Assembly: GCA_035298905.1 (NCBI GenBank) | Contig: DATGXQ010000237.1 | Location: forward strand, 1 to 11,565 | Length of the DNA stretch: 11,565 nt | From: DATGXB01 sp035298905 | Lineage (GTDB): Bacteria > Cyanobacteriota > Cyanobacteriia > Cyanobacteriales > Nostocaceae | Reading direction: 5' to 3' | Shown here: piece by piece, positions 1 through 7,233 of the stretch | Numbering within the stretch: position 1 is the stretch's first letter | Layout of the letters: every line of letters begins with the position of its first letter | Position numbers and translations under genes: made by a program | Notes under the pieces: generated by a model | Told to the model about the DNA's origin: nothing | The model's database searches: none | The model's input: the letters and a program-made list of their open reading frames with translations, nothing else

Positions 1-824
1 AATCAGCAGTAGAAAACGCTCAAGCCAGTTTACGGGATGCACAAGCTTTAGAGCGGGCTGGGGTTGGTACGCGCTTCGATGTTTTACGTTCTCAGGTGAA
101 CTTAGCTAACTCTCAACAAGATTTAACTAATGCCATTTCTAACCAATTAGTAGCTCGGCGCAGATTGGCAACACTTTTAAATCTACCGCAATCTATTAAT
201 ATCAGTGCTGCTGATGCTGTACAGTTAGTCGGTCTTTGGAACCAAACATTGGAACAAAGCATTGTCTTGGCTTATCAAAATCGAGCGGAACTGCAACAGC
301 AATTATTGCAGCGCAATATTTCTGAACAACGACGCAAGCAAGCATTAGCTGCTCTGGGACCGCAAATTAGTTTATTTGCTAGATATGATTTACTAGACAT
401 ATTCAATGATAATACTAGAGTCAGCGATGGTTATTCCTTGGGAGTGAGAGCCAGTCTGAATCTCTTTGATGGGGGAGCAGCCAGAGCAAGAGCAGCTCAA
501 GCAAAAACAAACATAGAGATTGCAGAAACGCAGTTTAGCGAACAACGTAATCAAATTCGCTTTCAGGTAGAACAAGCTTATGCTACTCAGCAATCTAACC
601 TAGAAAATGTCCAGACTGCTAATGCAGCTCTTGAGCAAGCCAAGGAATCTCTACGTCTAGCCCGGTTGCGGTTTCAGGCTGGTGTAGGTACGCAAACTGA
701 TGTGATCAATGCTGAAAATGACCTAACTAGATCAGAAGGTAATCGAATTAGGGCAATTCTCGATTACAACCGTGCTTTAACTCAGTTACAACGGTATGTG
801 ACTTTTAGGGCTTTGAGAAAATAA
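1..824 (+). CDS. TolC-family outer membrane efflux protein, 3' part
   Basis: Partial gene: the reading frame (codons from base 3) is open at the left edge, so about 273 C-terminal residues are visible and the GTG at 96 is internal. The protein would be the outer-membrane and periplasmic channel of a type I secretion or efflux system. Seen: long heptad-like helices and the internal duplication typical of TolC, with an ERAGVGTRFDVLRSQ segment near the left edge and a matching RFQAGVGTQTDVINAEN segment near the C-terminus, each followed by a helix rich in N, L, Q and R. The beta-strand stretch SLGVRASLNLFDGG between them is also family-typical. It ends in QLQRYVTFRALRK, and an intrinsic terminator follows about 80 bases after the stop. 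Heterocystous cyanobacteria use the TolC homologue HgdD for glycolipid export and secretion. Orthology to HgdD is possible but cannot be settled from this fragment. Confidence 0.9.
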   Translation, partial: SAVENAQASLRDAQALERAGVGTRFDVLRSQVNLANSQQDLTNAISNQLVARRRLATLLNLPQSINISAADAVQLVGLWNQTLEQSIVLAYQNRAELQQQLLQRNISEQRRKQALAALGPQISLFARYDLLDIFNDNTRVSDGYSLGVRASLNLFDGGAARARAAQAKTNIEIAETQFSEQRNQIRFQVEQAYATQQSNLENVQTANAALEQAKESLRLARLRFQAGVGTQTDVINAENDLTRSEGNRIRAILDYNRALTQLQRYVTFRALRK

Positions 825-901
825 AGTACTACCTTCCTGTCACCACAATTTCAGAGTGCAGCACCACAAACTACCGTAATATTTCTATTGCCAAATCATC
901 A

Positions 902-943
902 AAGCCTCATTTATCAGTGAAATTACTGTAAATGAGGCTTTTT
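902..943 (+). terminator. intrinsic terminator of the TolC-family gene
   Basis: The arms AAGCCTCATTTA (902-913) and TAAATGAGGCTT (929-940) pair perfectly over 12 bp. After a single bulged T, the stem continues with CAGT/ACTG closing a six-base loop. A run of five T (939-943) follows. It lies about 80 bases after the TolC-family stop codon and points the same way, so it separates that gene from the protease gene downstream. Confidence 0.88.
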
Positions 944-992
944 GGTAAAAAGAAAGTTATAGTGGAAACCAATTTCGGTGCTTGTTGTCACA

Positions 993-1031
993 AAGCATTC
1001 AGCTATCAGCAAAGACAGATAGCTAAGTGCT
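993..1031. promoter_or_regulatory. dyad in the leader of the cysteine protease gene
   Basis: AGCTATC (1001-1007) and GATAGCT (1018-1024) form a perfect 7-bp inverted repeat around a 10-base spacer. The dyad extends outwards imperfectly through AGCATTC and AAGTGCT. It lies 57 bases before the protease start and has no T run, so it is not a terminator. It could be an operator or an mRNA leader hairpin; this is inference from symmetry and position only. Confidence 0.35.
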
Positions 1032-1080
1032 TCATTAGTAGCAACAGTGCTTTCATCGATTAGGGTTTCGAGGCTGTTTT

Positions 1081-2061
1081 ATGTCAATTTTTAAAACAAT
1101 TAGCAAAGTATCATCATTCTTAAATACTAGTGGTAAACAGCTAAAAGTTGGTGGTTATTTACCCGACCCAGGCGATCGCCATGATCAAAAGTACAGTACA
1201 GGGCGTTATCAAGCAAAAGAACTACCACCTAGAGTAGATTTACGTGACTATATGACTACCGTAGAACAGCAAGGAGAAGTAGGTAGTTGTACAGCCAACG
1301 CGATGGCAGGAGCTTATGAATACTTAGCCAAGCGGCAGTTTGGTTGGGCAGATGATGTCAGCCGATTATTTATTTATTACAATGCCAGAGATTACGATGG
1401 CAAAACTGATCAAGATGCAGGAACTTATCTACGTAGCTGCATTCAGGTCTTAAAAGAATATGGTGCTTGTAAAGAGACGACCTGGCCTTATCACGTCAAA
1501 AAAGTATTTACAGAACCTCCAGAAGAAGCTTATGAGGAAGCTGCAAGTTTTCTCATTGATGAAGCAGAAAGAATTGATGTAGATTTATACACTATGCGTC
1601 ATTGTTTAGCGGAAGGCTATCCTTTTGCTTTTGGGATGCAGTTGTTTAAGTCATTTATGACACCTAAGCATGGCATCATACCAATGCCTAATCCTGAAAA
1701 AGAAGAACATATCGGCGGACACGCTATGCTGTGCGTTGGTTATTCAGATGTAGATCAAATGTTTGTAGTCCGTAATTCTTGGGGTACGGAATGGGGAGAC
1801 CAGGGTTACTGTTACATTCCCTACGACTATATGACTAACTCAGAATTAAACGGGGATTGCTGGACTATTAAAAGTGTAACTGACCAGGATTTGAGTGAAG
1901 AAGTTTGGCAAGAGGAAGGCTCCTTCTTTGATGCAGTGATTTCTTTGGCTGGTAATATACTGGCATCTGCTGACGAGGAAGATGAGGAGTATGAGGAAGA
2001 TGAGGAAGATGAGGAAGATGAGGAAGATGAGGATGAATACGAAGACGATGAGGAGTATTAA
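1081..2061 (+). CDS. C1-family (papain-like) cysteine protease with acidic tail
   Basis: The product has 326 residues. The papain catalytic set is visible: Gln64 (oxyanion hole) and nucleophile Cys70 in QQGEVGSCTANA, His214 in IGGHAMLCVGYSD, and Asn232 in VVRNSWGTEWGDQGY. The Q-to-C spacing of six matches papain. The segment PPRVDLRDYMTTVEQQG is the usual mature N-terminus, so only about 50 residues precede it. That is too short for a normal I29 inhibitor propeptide, and no signal peptide is seen, which suggests a cytoplasmic enzyme not made as a classical zymogen. Residues 297-326 are almost all Glu and Asp, encoded by a 9-base tandem repeat; this tail may bind metal or basic partners or act as an inhibitory segment (inference). 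The start is ATG 1081 without a clear Shine-Dalgarno. The substrate is unknown. Confidence 0.9.
   Translation: MSIFKTISKVSSFLNTSGKQLKVGGYLPDPGDRHDQKYSTGRYQAKELPPRVDLRDYMTTVEQQGEVGSCTANAMAGAYEYLAKRQFGWADDVSRLFIYYNARDYDGKTDQDAGTYLRSCIQVLKEYGACKETTWPYHVKKVFTEPPEEAYEEAASFLIDEAERIDVDLYTMRHCLAEGYPFAFGMQLFKSFMTPKHGIIPMPNPEKEEHIGGHAMLCVGYSDVDQMFVVRNSWGTEWGDQGYCYIPYDYMTNSELNGDCWTIKSVTDQDLSEEVWQEEGSFFDAVISLAGNILASADEEDEEYEEDEEDEEDEEDEDEYEDDEEY
1993..2028 (+). repeat. 9-base tandem repeat encoding the acidic tail
   Basis: Four perfect units of GAGGAAGAT run head to tail, flanked by degenerate versions on both sides. Each unit encodes Glu-Glu-Asp. Because the unit is a multiple of three, gain or loss of copies would change the tail length of the protease without breaking the frame. 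Confidence 0.9.
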
Positions 2062-2105
2062 GCTAACATAACTGAGTATTTAATCGCTGGGCTGGTCAAA
2101 AACCT

Positions 2106-2483
2106 ATGACTAAAGTGACATCGCAAGAATTAGCACAGTTTCGCTCTCATTTAGCAGATGATCCTCAAGCAATGGAAGCATTAGATTTAATTGAGGATTG
2201 TGAGGGAGACTTAGAGGATGCAGCTATGACTCTAGCTATTCGAGCGGGACAAGAACCAGAACGGGCAAATGCTGAATGGTTAGATGCTTTAGCACGGAAA
2301 TGGCGATCGGTGATTTGTGAGCAAGAATATCGAGAAGACTTGGTAAATGGCTCTCTTCCAGGGATGATGGCTCATCTCCAATCAATGCCCACCTTTCCCA
2401 AAATTTTGGCAGCACCAGTATTAATATACGTTCTCAAACAAGGAGTTAATAATTTTTGCCAGCCTTTGGATGCGGTAAAGTAA
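2106..2483 (+). CDS. small helical protein of unknown function
   Basis: The product has 125 residues and I do not recognise the family. It starts 44 bases after the protease stop on the same strand with no terminator between, so co-transcription is likely. Seen: a mostly helical, acidic N-terminal half in which residues 21-48 (from AMEALDLIEDCEGDLEDAA onward) resemble the three-helix UBA-like/EF-Ts N-terminal pattern of a leucine-rich helix, a Cys-x-Gly-Asp-Leu-Glu-x-Ala turn, and a second helix. A Trp-rich stretch follows (W59, W66), then a hydrophobic C-terminal segment at 98-113 that looks too short and broken to be a certain membrane helix. The UBA-like reading is inference. A role as partner, substrate or regulator of the protease is possible from position only. 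Confidence 0.75.
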   Translation: MTKVTSQELAQFRSHLADDPQAMEALDLIEDCEGDLEDAAMTLAIRAGQEPERANAEWLDALARKWRSVICEQEYREDLVNGSLPGMMAHLQSMPTFPKILAAPVLIYVLKQGVNNFCQPLDAVK

Positions 2484-2570
2484 TAGGCTAGGCTGGGTAT
2501 AGAGGTTACAGACTATCCCAAGCTGATATCCTGTTAATAAGGGCAAACTTTGGTCAAAACTGTTAAACTA

Positions 2571-3077
2571 ATGAATTACCTTGTAGCTGTATTACCAGAC
2601 CGCATCCAAGCTGAAGCTGCTTACTTAGCCTTAGAAAAAGAAGGCATTAACAGCACCATCTTGGGTAAAGGGTACAAAACTGCTGATGAGTTTGGCTTGA
2701 TTGATCCCAAAGAACAAGCCATCAAGCAAAGTAAGTTAATGGCGATTTGGCTAGTACCATTTGGCTTTTTTGCTGGTTTTACTTTTAGTTTCATTACTGG
2801 GTTAAATACCTTTGCTTGGGCAGGGGAAATTGGTAATCATGTTATTGGCGGGCTTTTAGGTGCTGGTAGTGGTGCTATGGGCAGTTTGTTTGTTGGTGGT
2901 GGAGTAGGTTTAGTTGCGGGTGGTGGTGATGCTTTACCCTACAGGAACCGCTTGGATGCTGGTAAATATTTAGTTGTGGTGCAAGGTTCCGAGACTGTAA
3001 CTCGGCAAGCTACGCGCATCTTACGCCAATTTGAGCCAGAAAATCTCCAAGGTTACGCTGATAATGCCAGTGTTTAA
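2571..3077 (+). CDS. small membrane protein with glycine-rich segment
   Basis: The product has 168 residues from ATG 2571. The frame extends upstream to a TTG at 2550 with a purine-rich AAGGG six bases before it, so a start seven codons earlier cannot be excluded; MNYLVAVLPD is preferred as a sensible N-terminus. Seen: a soluble N-terminal part of alternating strand and helix (residues 2-50, a small ferredoxin-like or general-stress-protein-like fold); a hydrophobic helix at about 57-79; a second hydrophobic stretch at 88-119 very rich in Gly with GxxxG spacing, as in glycine-zipper membrane segments; and a C-terminal strand-helix unit (KYLVVVQGS, then TRQATRILRQF) that resembles the N-terminal one. 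It therefore looks like two soluble halves around a membrane hairpin. The function is unknown; the family seems common in cyanobacteria. Confidence 0.78.
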   Translation: MNYLVAVLPDRIQAEAAYLALEKEGINSTILGKGYKTADEFGLIDPKEQAIKQSKLMAIWLVPFGFFAGFTFSFITGLNTFAWAGEIGNHVIGGLLGAGSGAMGSLFVGGGVGLVAGGGDALPYRNRLDAGKYLVVVQGSETVTRQATRILRQFEPENLQGYADNASV

Positions 3078-3103
3078 GAATTTCACCCCATCAGCAAGAA
3101 TGG

Positions 3104-3176
<73 letters not shown>

Positions 3177-3265
3177 AAAACAAGCTTTACATCCAGCTTT
3201 CAGACTTAAGTTGTGTACCTGATACCAATTCACTTCTAAACTGGCAAACCCTGATCAAGTTTTAT

Positions 3266-3354
3266 ATTCTCAATTTTGAATGTTGAGATTGCTACCCTCC
3301 GGGAACGCTCCGCGAACGGGAACCTCGCAACGCTTCGCGATTTTGAATTTTGAA
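3266..3354. repeat. composite intergenic repeat with CGAACG-type palindromic core
   Basis: The spacer between 3078 and 3449 has no supportable gene. This part holds a GC-rich core in which AACGCTCCGCG (3304-3314) and AACGCTTCGCG (3330-3340) are near-identical direct copies, set in an AT-rich background. It is framed on both sides by AATTTTGAA pieces, and CTCAA and TTGAG form a small dyad at its left. Such CTCCGGGAACGCTCCGCG strings are dispersed in Nostoc-type genomes. No protein or RNA gene is implied. Confidence 0.6.
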
Positions 3355-3408
3355 GTATTTCACTTTGCATACTATGCTCAACCTAAATGTGGGTTTTGAC
3401 TAGGTTTG

Positions 3409-3442
3409 TTGATTTTGAATTTTGAATTTTGAATTTTGAATT
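3409..3442. repeat. TTTTGAA heptad array at the S4 gene start (left arm)
   Basis: Four and a half copies of a seven-base TTTTGAA unit end eight bases before the ATG of the photosystem II S4 gene. The 34 bases match 5128-5161 perfectly in inverted orientation. The array occupies the place where a ribosome-binding site would be, and it reads through in frame as an apparent N-terminal extension (Asn-Phe-Glu-Phe) that is not expected to be translated. Confidence 0.88.
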
Positions 3443-3449
3443 TTTAAAG

Positions 3450-4229
3450 ATGTTACCCAGAGAAGAACTGTTAAAAGGTGTTGAAAATCGGGAAAGTGTA
3501 GCACGGGTGATTGATTTGGCAGAACAAGCGATCAAAACTTGGGAAGTGGTTTTGACCGATTTTTTGTCACCACCAGAGTTAGCGGAGGTACAACGGGCAT
3601 TTAGTCGCTTAACTGAGGTACATTTTTTGGCTTGGGGTGGCTATCCGCAAGCGGAACGTCAACGGGTAGCGATCGCGCGATCGGAACTTCCTTTAGATCA
3701 ATCTCAAGTGGCTATTGTCCCTCTAGAAATTGCAGGTAACTTTCTGTTTGATACCGCAACTCACCGCGACTTTTTAGGTGCAATGCTGGGAACAGGAATT
3801 GTCCGCGAAAAAACAGGGGATATCCTGATTTTAGGGGAAAGAGGGGCGCAAGTGCTGGTTGTACCAGAGTTGGCCGAATTTTTAGAAATGAATTATAAAC
3901 AGGTGCGTTCTGTTCCTGTCAACACTAAGCGCATTGATTTCAGTGAGTTAAAAGTTCGGGAACCGAAGAAAAAAGAATTAACTACGGTTGAAGCTTCTTT
4001 AAGATTAGATGCGATCGCCTCAGCTGGTTTTGGCATGTCCCGGAATAAAATGGTAGATTTAATTGATGGTGGAGATGTCCGCATCAATTGGAAAGAAATC
4101 ACCCAAGCCAGCGCTCAAGTAAAAACCGGCGATTTAATTGCTATTCGTGGTAAAGGACGTTTAGAAGTAGGTGAAATTGCTGTTACCAAAAAAGACCGTT
4201 ATCGTGTGCAGTTAACTCGATATATGTGA
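3450..4229 (+). CDS. photosystem II S4 domain protein (RNA-binding)
   Basis: The product has 259 residues, the usual length (about 260) for the cyanobacterial and plastid photosystem II S4 family, whose Synechocystis member was found in purified photosystem II. The start ATG 3450 gives MLPREELLKGVENRE, the family's N-terminus; an upstream TTG lies inside the heptad repeat. Residues 1-160 form the YlmH-like N-terminal region (WEVVLTDFLSPPE, LAWGGYPQAERQRV, AMLGTGIVREKTGDI). Residues about 183-240 form the S4 RNA-binding fold: LRLDAIASAGFGMSRNK, then the LIDGGDVRIN turn and KTGDLIAIRGKGRLEV. The YlmH relatives act on ribosomes, so a role in translation or assembly linked to photosystem II is plausible, but the exact role is unsettled. 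It converges with the dehydrogenase gene. Confidence 0.92.
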   Translation: MLPREELLKGVENRESVARVIDLAEQAIKTWEVVLTDFLSPPELAEVQRAFSRLTEVHFLAWGGYPQAERQRVAIARSELPLDQSQVAIVPLEIAGNFLFDTATHRDFLGAMLGTGIVREKTGDILILGERGAQVLVVPELAEFLEMNYKQVRSVPVNTKRIDFSELKVREPKKKELTTVEASLRLDAIASAGFGMSRNKMVDLIDGGDVRINWKEITQASAQVKTGDLIAIRGKGRLEVGEIAVTKKDRYRVQLTRYM

Positions 4230-4342
4230 TTGGTGATTGGGGACTGGCGTAGGAGTGTCACCTGTCCGCCTAGCGTCCCCCAGGGATTGGTGATTGAGGA
4301 AAAAATTAATAACAAATAACCAATAACCAATACCCAATCCCT
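4228..4342. repeat. convergent intergenic repeats with hairpin
   Basis: The 111-base gap between the convergent S4 and dehydrogenase genes is all repeat. GATTGGT-GATTGGG heptads (4228-4241) are followed by a GC-rich hairpin (GGGGAC at 4239-4244 with GTCCCC at 4275-4280, plus inner GGCG/CGCC), then a second GATTGGT-GATTGAG pair, and finally the heptads AATAACC, AATAACC, AATACCC and AATCCCT (4315-4342), which overlap the dehydrogenase stop codon. The hairpin could help end transcription from either side, but it lacks a following T run, so a terminator is not claimed. Confidence 0.65.
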
Positions 4343-5120
4343 ATTTAGCTTTAAACTGTTTTGCCAACAAACTAACTATCGATTGTCGTGGTAAAAATCT
4401 TTGTAAATTAACAATTATTTGGTTACGTAAACCACCACTTACCACAGTAGAATCACCTCTGGCTAATCCTGCCAAAGCATCATGGACAACTTCTTCTGGG
4501 GTCGAGATTTTATTATTAGCAGCTGCTAAAGCAGGAGGAAACCTGGCTTCAGTAAAAAAGTCGGTTTCTGTCGGACCGGGACAAACCACTAAAACATGAA
4601 CACCATAATCACGATTTTCTGCCCATAAAGCTTCACTGAAACTAATTACAAAAGCCTTGGTTGCTGCATAGACAGAAATATAAGGTATGGGTTGAAAACC
4701 AGCAATGGAAGCAACATTAATAATACTACCAGAACGTTTTTGACGCATTAAGGGGAGAAATTTATGCGTTAAATCAACTAAAGCCACGATATTTAGCTGA
4801 ACCATTTTCAGTTGCCGTTCTGCATCTCGTTCGGCAAAGTCGCCATAATCCCCAAAACCAGCATTATTAATTAACAAATCAATGGTAATCTCTTTAGCTT
4901 TGATGGCCTCGAAAACCCTATCAGTAGCCTGGGGTTCTGTTAAATCTTGAACTATGTAATCTATTTCAATTTGATGTTGCTTTTGTAATTTCTCAGCTAT
5001 TTGTTGAAGTTTTTCAGCAGAGCGAGCCACTAACACTAAATTTGTTTTTCTGGCAGCTAATTCCTCAGCAAAAGCCTTACCAATTCCACCTGATGCACCA
5101 GTAATTAAAGCGGTTGACAT
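4341..5120 (-). CDS. short-chain dehydrogenase/reductase (SDR family)
   Basis: The product has 259 residues of a classical SDR, an NAD(P)-dependent oxidoreductase with a Rossmann fold. Seen: the nucleotide-binding TGASGGIG motif at residues 8-15, VARS after the second strand (a basic residue that often favours NADP), the NNAG motif in LLINNAGFGDYG, the catalytic Ser in IINVASIAGF, the catalytic YAATK (Tyr-x3-Lys), and the PGPTETDFF segment after strand 6. It belongs to the broad DltE/YqjQ-like group (COG0300) and its substrate cannot be predicted. The start ATG 5120 gives MSTALITGASGG; an in-frame TTG farther upstream lies in a TTTTGAA heptad array and is rejected. It follows the uracil-DNA glycosylase gene by 82 bases on the same strand and may be co-transcribed. 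Confidence 0.93.
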   Translation of the reverse strand: MSTALITGASGGIGKAFAEELAARKTNLVLVARSAEKLQQIAEKLQKQHQIEIDYIVQDLTEPQATDRVFEAIKAKEITIDLLINNAGFGDYGDFAERDAERQLKMVQLNIVALVDLTHKFLPLMRQKRSGSIINVASIAGFQPIPYISVYAATKAFVISFSEALWAENRDYGVHVLVVCPGPTETDFFTEARFPPALAAANNKISTPEEVVHDALAGLARGDSTVVSGGLRNQIIVNLQRFLPRQSIVSLLAKQFKAK

Positions 5121-5127
5121 GGTAAAT

Positions 5128-5161
5128 AATTCAAAATTCAAAATTCAAAATTCAAAATCAA
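5128..5161. repeat. TTTTGAA heptad array at the SDR gene start (right arm)
   Basis: Read on the minus strand, this is the same four-and-a-half-copy TTTTGAA array as at 3409-3442, a perfect 34-base match in inverted orientation. It ends seven bases before the dehydrogenase ATG, so again it occupies the ribosome-binding region. Confidence 0.88.
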
Positions 5162-5202
5162 ACAATCATAGCTAATCAGCTTTTAACGATGACGAAATAT
5201 GT

Positions 5203-5889
5203 TTATACTCCTTGAATTTCGTCGTATTTTGCTCTAATCTTGCGGATATCTTGCCACATTAACCATTTAGGTGAACCTTTCTCTTTAGAAGCATTACGCA
5301 ACAAATAGGAAGGATGAAAAATGGGCATACATAAACGCCCTTCCCATTCTATCCATTCACCGCGAATTTTAGTAATTCCTCGCTTATCATTCAGTAAACC
5401 TTTAACCGCCGTTGCACCGGTTAATAGGATGATTTTTGGGTTAACTAGGCGAATTTGTTCTAATAGATAAGGTTTACATGCCGCCATTTCTTCAGGCGTG
5501 GGTGTACGATTTTCTGGCGGACGGCATTTATTAATATTACAAATATATACGTCGTGTTCTGAACTGAGATTTACGGAAGCCAGGATTTTTTCTAATAATT
5601 GCCCAGATTTACCGACAAATGGTAAACCAGTTTCATCTTCTGTCTGTCCGGGGGCTTCACCAATAATCATAATTTGGGCTTGTAAATTTCCTCTTCCCAC
5701 TACTGCATGAGTACGATTATTTCCCAACTCGCAACGGTGACAGCTATTACAATGTGGTGCTAATTCTGCCATACTGCTATAAGTTCCCGGTGGAATGGAA
5801 ATTTTGGCATCTGTAGGAATTAGCTCTTTTTGGCTAGGGGGGTTAAAGTTTAAGTTGTCAAAAAGACTGAGTTGGTTTTCGTTGCTCAT
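5203..5889 (-). CDS. uracil-DNA glycosylase, family 4 (4Fe-4S)
   Basis: The product has 228 residues. It removes uracil from DNA to begin base-excision repair of deaminated cytosine. Four cysteines fit the Fe-S cluster of this family: C50, C53, C122 and C138, with spacings of 3, 69 and 16, the pattern I know from Thermus family 4 enzymes. Motif A is GEAPGQTEDETGLPFVG (residues 77-93), followed by ICNINKCRPPENRTPTPEE and motif B HPSYLLR with His192. The KRRIH loop of the covalent UdgX variant is absent, so this is an ordinary family 4 glycosylase. The first about 40 residues are an extra, probably flexible arm containing QLSLF at residues 6-10, which matches the bacterial sliding-clamp-binding consensus. 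The start is ATG 5889, with dyads directly upstream; the dehydrogenase gene follows. Confidence 0.94.
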   Translation of the reverse strand: MSNENQLSLFDNLNFNPPSQKELIPTDAKISIPPGTYSSMAELAPHCNSCHRCELGNNRTHAVVGRGNLQAQIMIIGEAPGQTEDETGLPFVGKSGQLLEKILASVNLSSEHDVYICNINKCRPPENRTPTPEEMAACKPYLLEQIRLVNPKIILLTGATAVKGLLNDKRGITKIRGEWIEWEGRLCMPIFHPSYLLRNASKEKGSPKWLMWQDIRKIRAKYDEIQGV

Positions 5890-5895
5890 GAAAAT

Positions 5896-5911
5896 CAGAT
5901 ATTTATATCTG
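5896..5911 (-). promoter_or_regulatory. palindrome next to the glycosylase start codon
   Basis: CAGATAT and ATATCTG (perfect 7-bp arms, two-base centre) lie six bases before the glycosylase ATG on the minus strand. In the mRNA this would be a hairpin over the place where ribosomes bind; in DNA it could be an operator. No Shine-Dalgarno is visible outside it. The role is inferred. Confidence 0.45.
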
Positions 5912-5943
5912 TGGACAATTTTTCATTATTATCTTTTTACGAG

Positions 5944-5989
5944 TTTATATTGTAGCAATTAATGGTCATTAATTTTCATCTGGCTACAA
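5944..5989 (-). promoter_or_regulatory. possible promoter and operator dyads of the glycosylase gene
   Basis: On the minus strand a TATAAA (5944-5949) sits 17 bases from a weak -35-like TTAATG (5967-5972). Two dyads surround it: AATTAATG-GT-CATTAATT (5957-5974, perfect 8-bp arms), which overlaps the -35-like box, and TTGTAGC/GCTACAA (5950-5956 and 5983-5989), which encloses it. The overlap suggests a repressor or activator site, but no known regulator consensus is recognised. Confidence 0.4.
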
Positions 5990-6132
5990 ACTTAGTCAAA
6001 GTATGGGTGGAAAAAGAAAGGGGCAGGAGGGGAAAATTTACTGTGATTATAGGAATCCGGTTTGATTTTTGAAAAAAAATCAGTACAATTCGTTCTCTCT
6101 TCCCTGTTAAGAGTTCCCTGTTCCCTTGCCTA

Positions 6133-7233
6133 TTAGGTATCTGGTGGTGTTTCTTGCTGATATTGCATTGCTTTGGCATAATCCCCCAAGGCATAGCAAG
6201 CAACTCTCAAGCTGGCAAGAGCTTGTTCTTCGCTCCGACGATCTTGAATACTTCGTGCTAAAAGTAACCTTTCTTCATAGTAAGCGATCGCCTGTGAATA
6301 ATTGCCGATCGCTTCACAAGCCACTCCTAAACTACCAAGAGACTGTTCTTCACTGCGCTTGTCTTGAATTTCTCTAGCCAGTTGCAAACGTTCTTCATAA
6401 TATTTAATCGCTTTATTATAATCACCTAAAGCATAACAAGCGTTGCCTAGATTTTTTAATATCTGGGAAGCACTGCGAGTATTATTGAGAGAGCGGGCTA
6501 GTGTTACACATTGTTCATAGTAGGCGATCGCCTTTGGATAATCATCCAAAGCATACCAAGCATTACCTAAATTCTTGAGAACTTGTTCTTCTCCCCATTT
6601 ATCCTGCAATTCCTGTACAATTTCCAAACTTTGTTCTTGGTATTCGATCGCTTTGACGAAATTACCCAAGGCTTTATAAACTAGCCCCAAATTATTTAGT
6701 GCTGCTACCTGACTACGCTGATCTTGCAGTTTTTGTGTAATTTGCAGACTTTGTTCTAGATACTTGATAGCTTGGTCGTACTTATTTAAGTGACGATAGG
6801 CATTACCCAAATAAGAAAGGGCTTGCATCTGAATTAGTAAATTTTGACTATTTTCTATTAAAGATAGACACTTATGAGCATAGGAAATACAGGTGTTATA
6901 ATCGACTAAATTATAAGCTATCAAAGCCAATAAAGCCAAAACTTGTGCTTGTTTTTGCACTTCATTAGTGATCTGAAATTGCTCAAGAGCAGCTGTTAGT
7001 AATTCCGTTGCTGTATGTAAATCTCCTGTTTGTAGGTGTTGTATACCTTTTTGTAAAAGTATCAGTGCAGATGATAGCTGACTATTTGGTTGTTGTGCTA
7101 GTAAAGTTTCTGCTTCTGAGGCAGAACCAAATTCATTTTCTAGTGCGCTGTTCCTGACCTGTTGCATGTAAGTCGGTGATATTTGCAACGGCACTGTGTC
7201 TTTTGCGACATTCGTCCAATCATCTTGAGACAT
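6133..7233 (-). CDS. tetratricopeptide (TPR) repeat protein
   Basis: The product has 366 residues without a signal peptide, membrane helix or enzymatic domain. From about residue 57 it is an array of seven or eight helix-turn-helix units. The best-conserved ones repeat every 40 residues with patterns such as LGNAYRHLNKYDQAIKYLEQ, LGLVYKALGNFVKAIEYQEQ, LGNACYALGDYNKAIKYYEE and LGVACEAIGNYSQAIAYYEE, joined by ARxIQDxRSEEQ linkers. This is the 40-residue variety of TPR found in kinesin light chain and LGN-type proteins, which form a protein-binding superhelix. The first 56 residues are non-repetitive. The last unit ends early at QQETPPDT, so there is no capping helix beyond it. The partner is unknown. 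The start ATG 7233 has an AGGA about nine bases upstream. The 120-base period also shows at the DNA level. Confidence 0.93.
   Translation of the reverse strand: MSQDDWTNVAKDTVPLQISPTYMQQVRNSALENEFGSASEAETLLAQQPNSQLSSALILLQKGIQHLQTGDLHTATELLTAALEQFQITNEVQKQAQVLALLALIAYNLVDYNTCISYAHKCLSLIENSQNLLIQMQALSYLGNAYRHLNKYDQAIKYLEQSLQITQKLQDQRSQVAALNNLGLVYKALGNFVKAIEYQEQSLEIVQELQDKWGEEQVLKNLGNAWYALDDYPKAIAYYEQCVTLARSLNNTRSASQILKNLGNACYALGDYNKAIKYYEERLQLAREIQDKRSEEQSLGSLGVACEAIGNYSQAIAYYEERLLLARSIQDRRSEEQALASLRVACYALGDYAKAMQYQQETPPDT

Noticed and set aside
3429..3449. Upstream TTG start for the photosystem II S4 gene (and the equivalent for the dehydrogenase at 5121-5141)
   Set aside because: The extra codons are translation of the TTTTGAA heptads; family N-termini fit the ATG at 3450 and at 5120.
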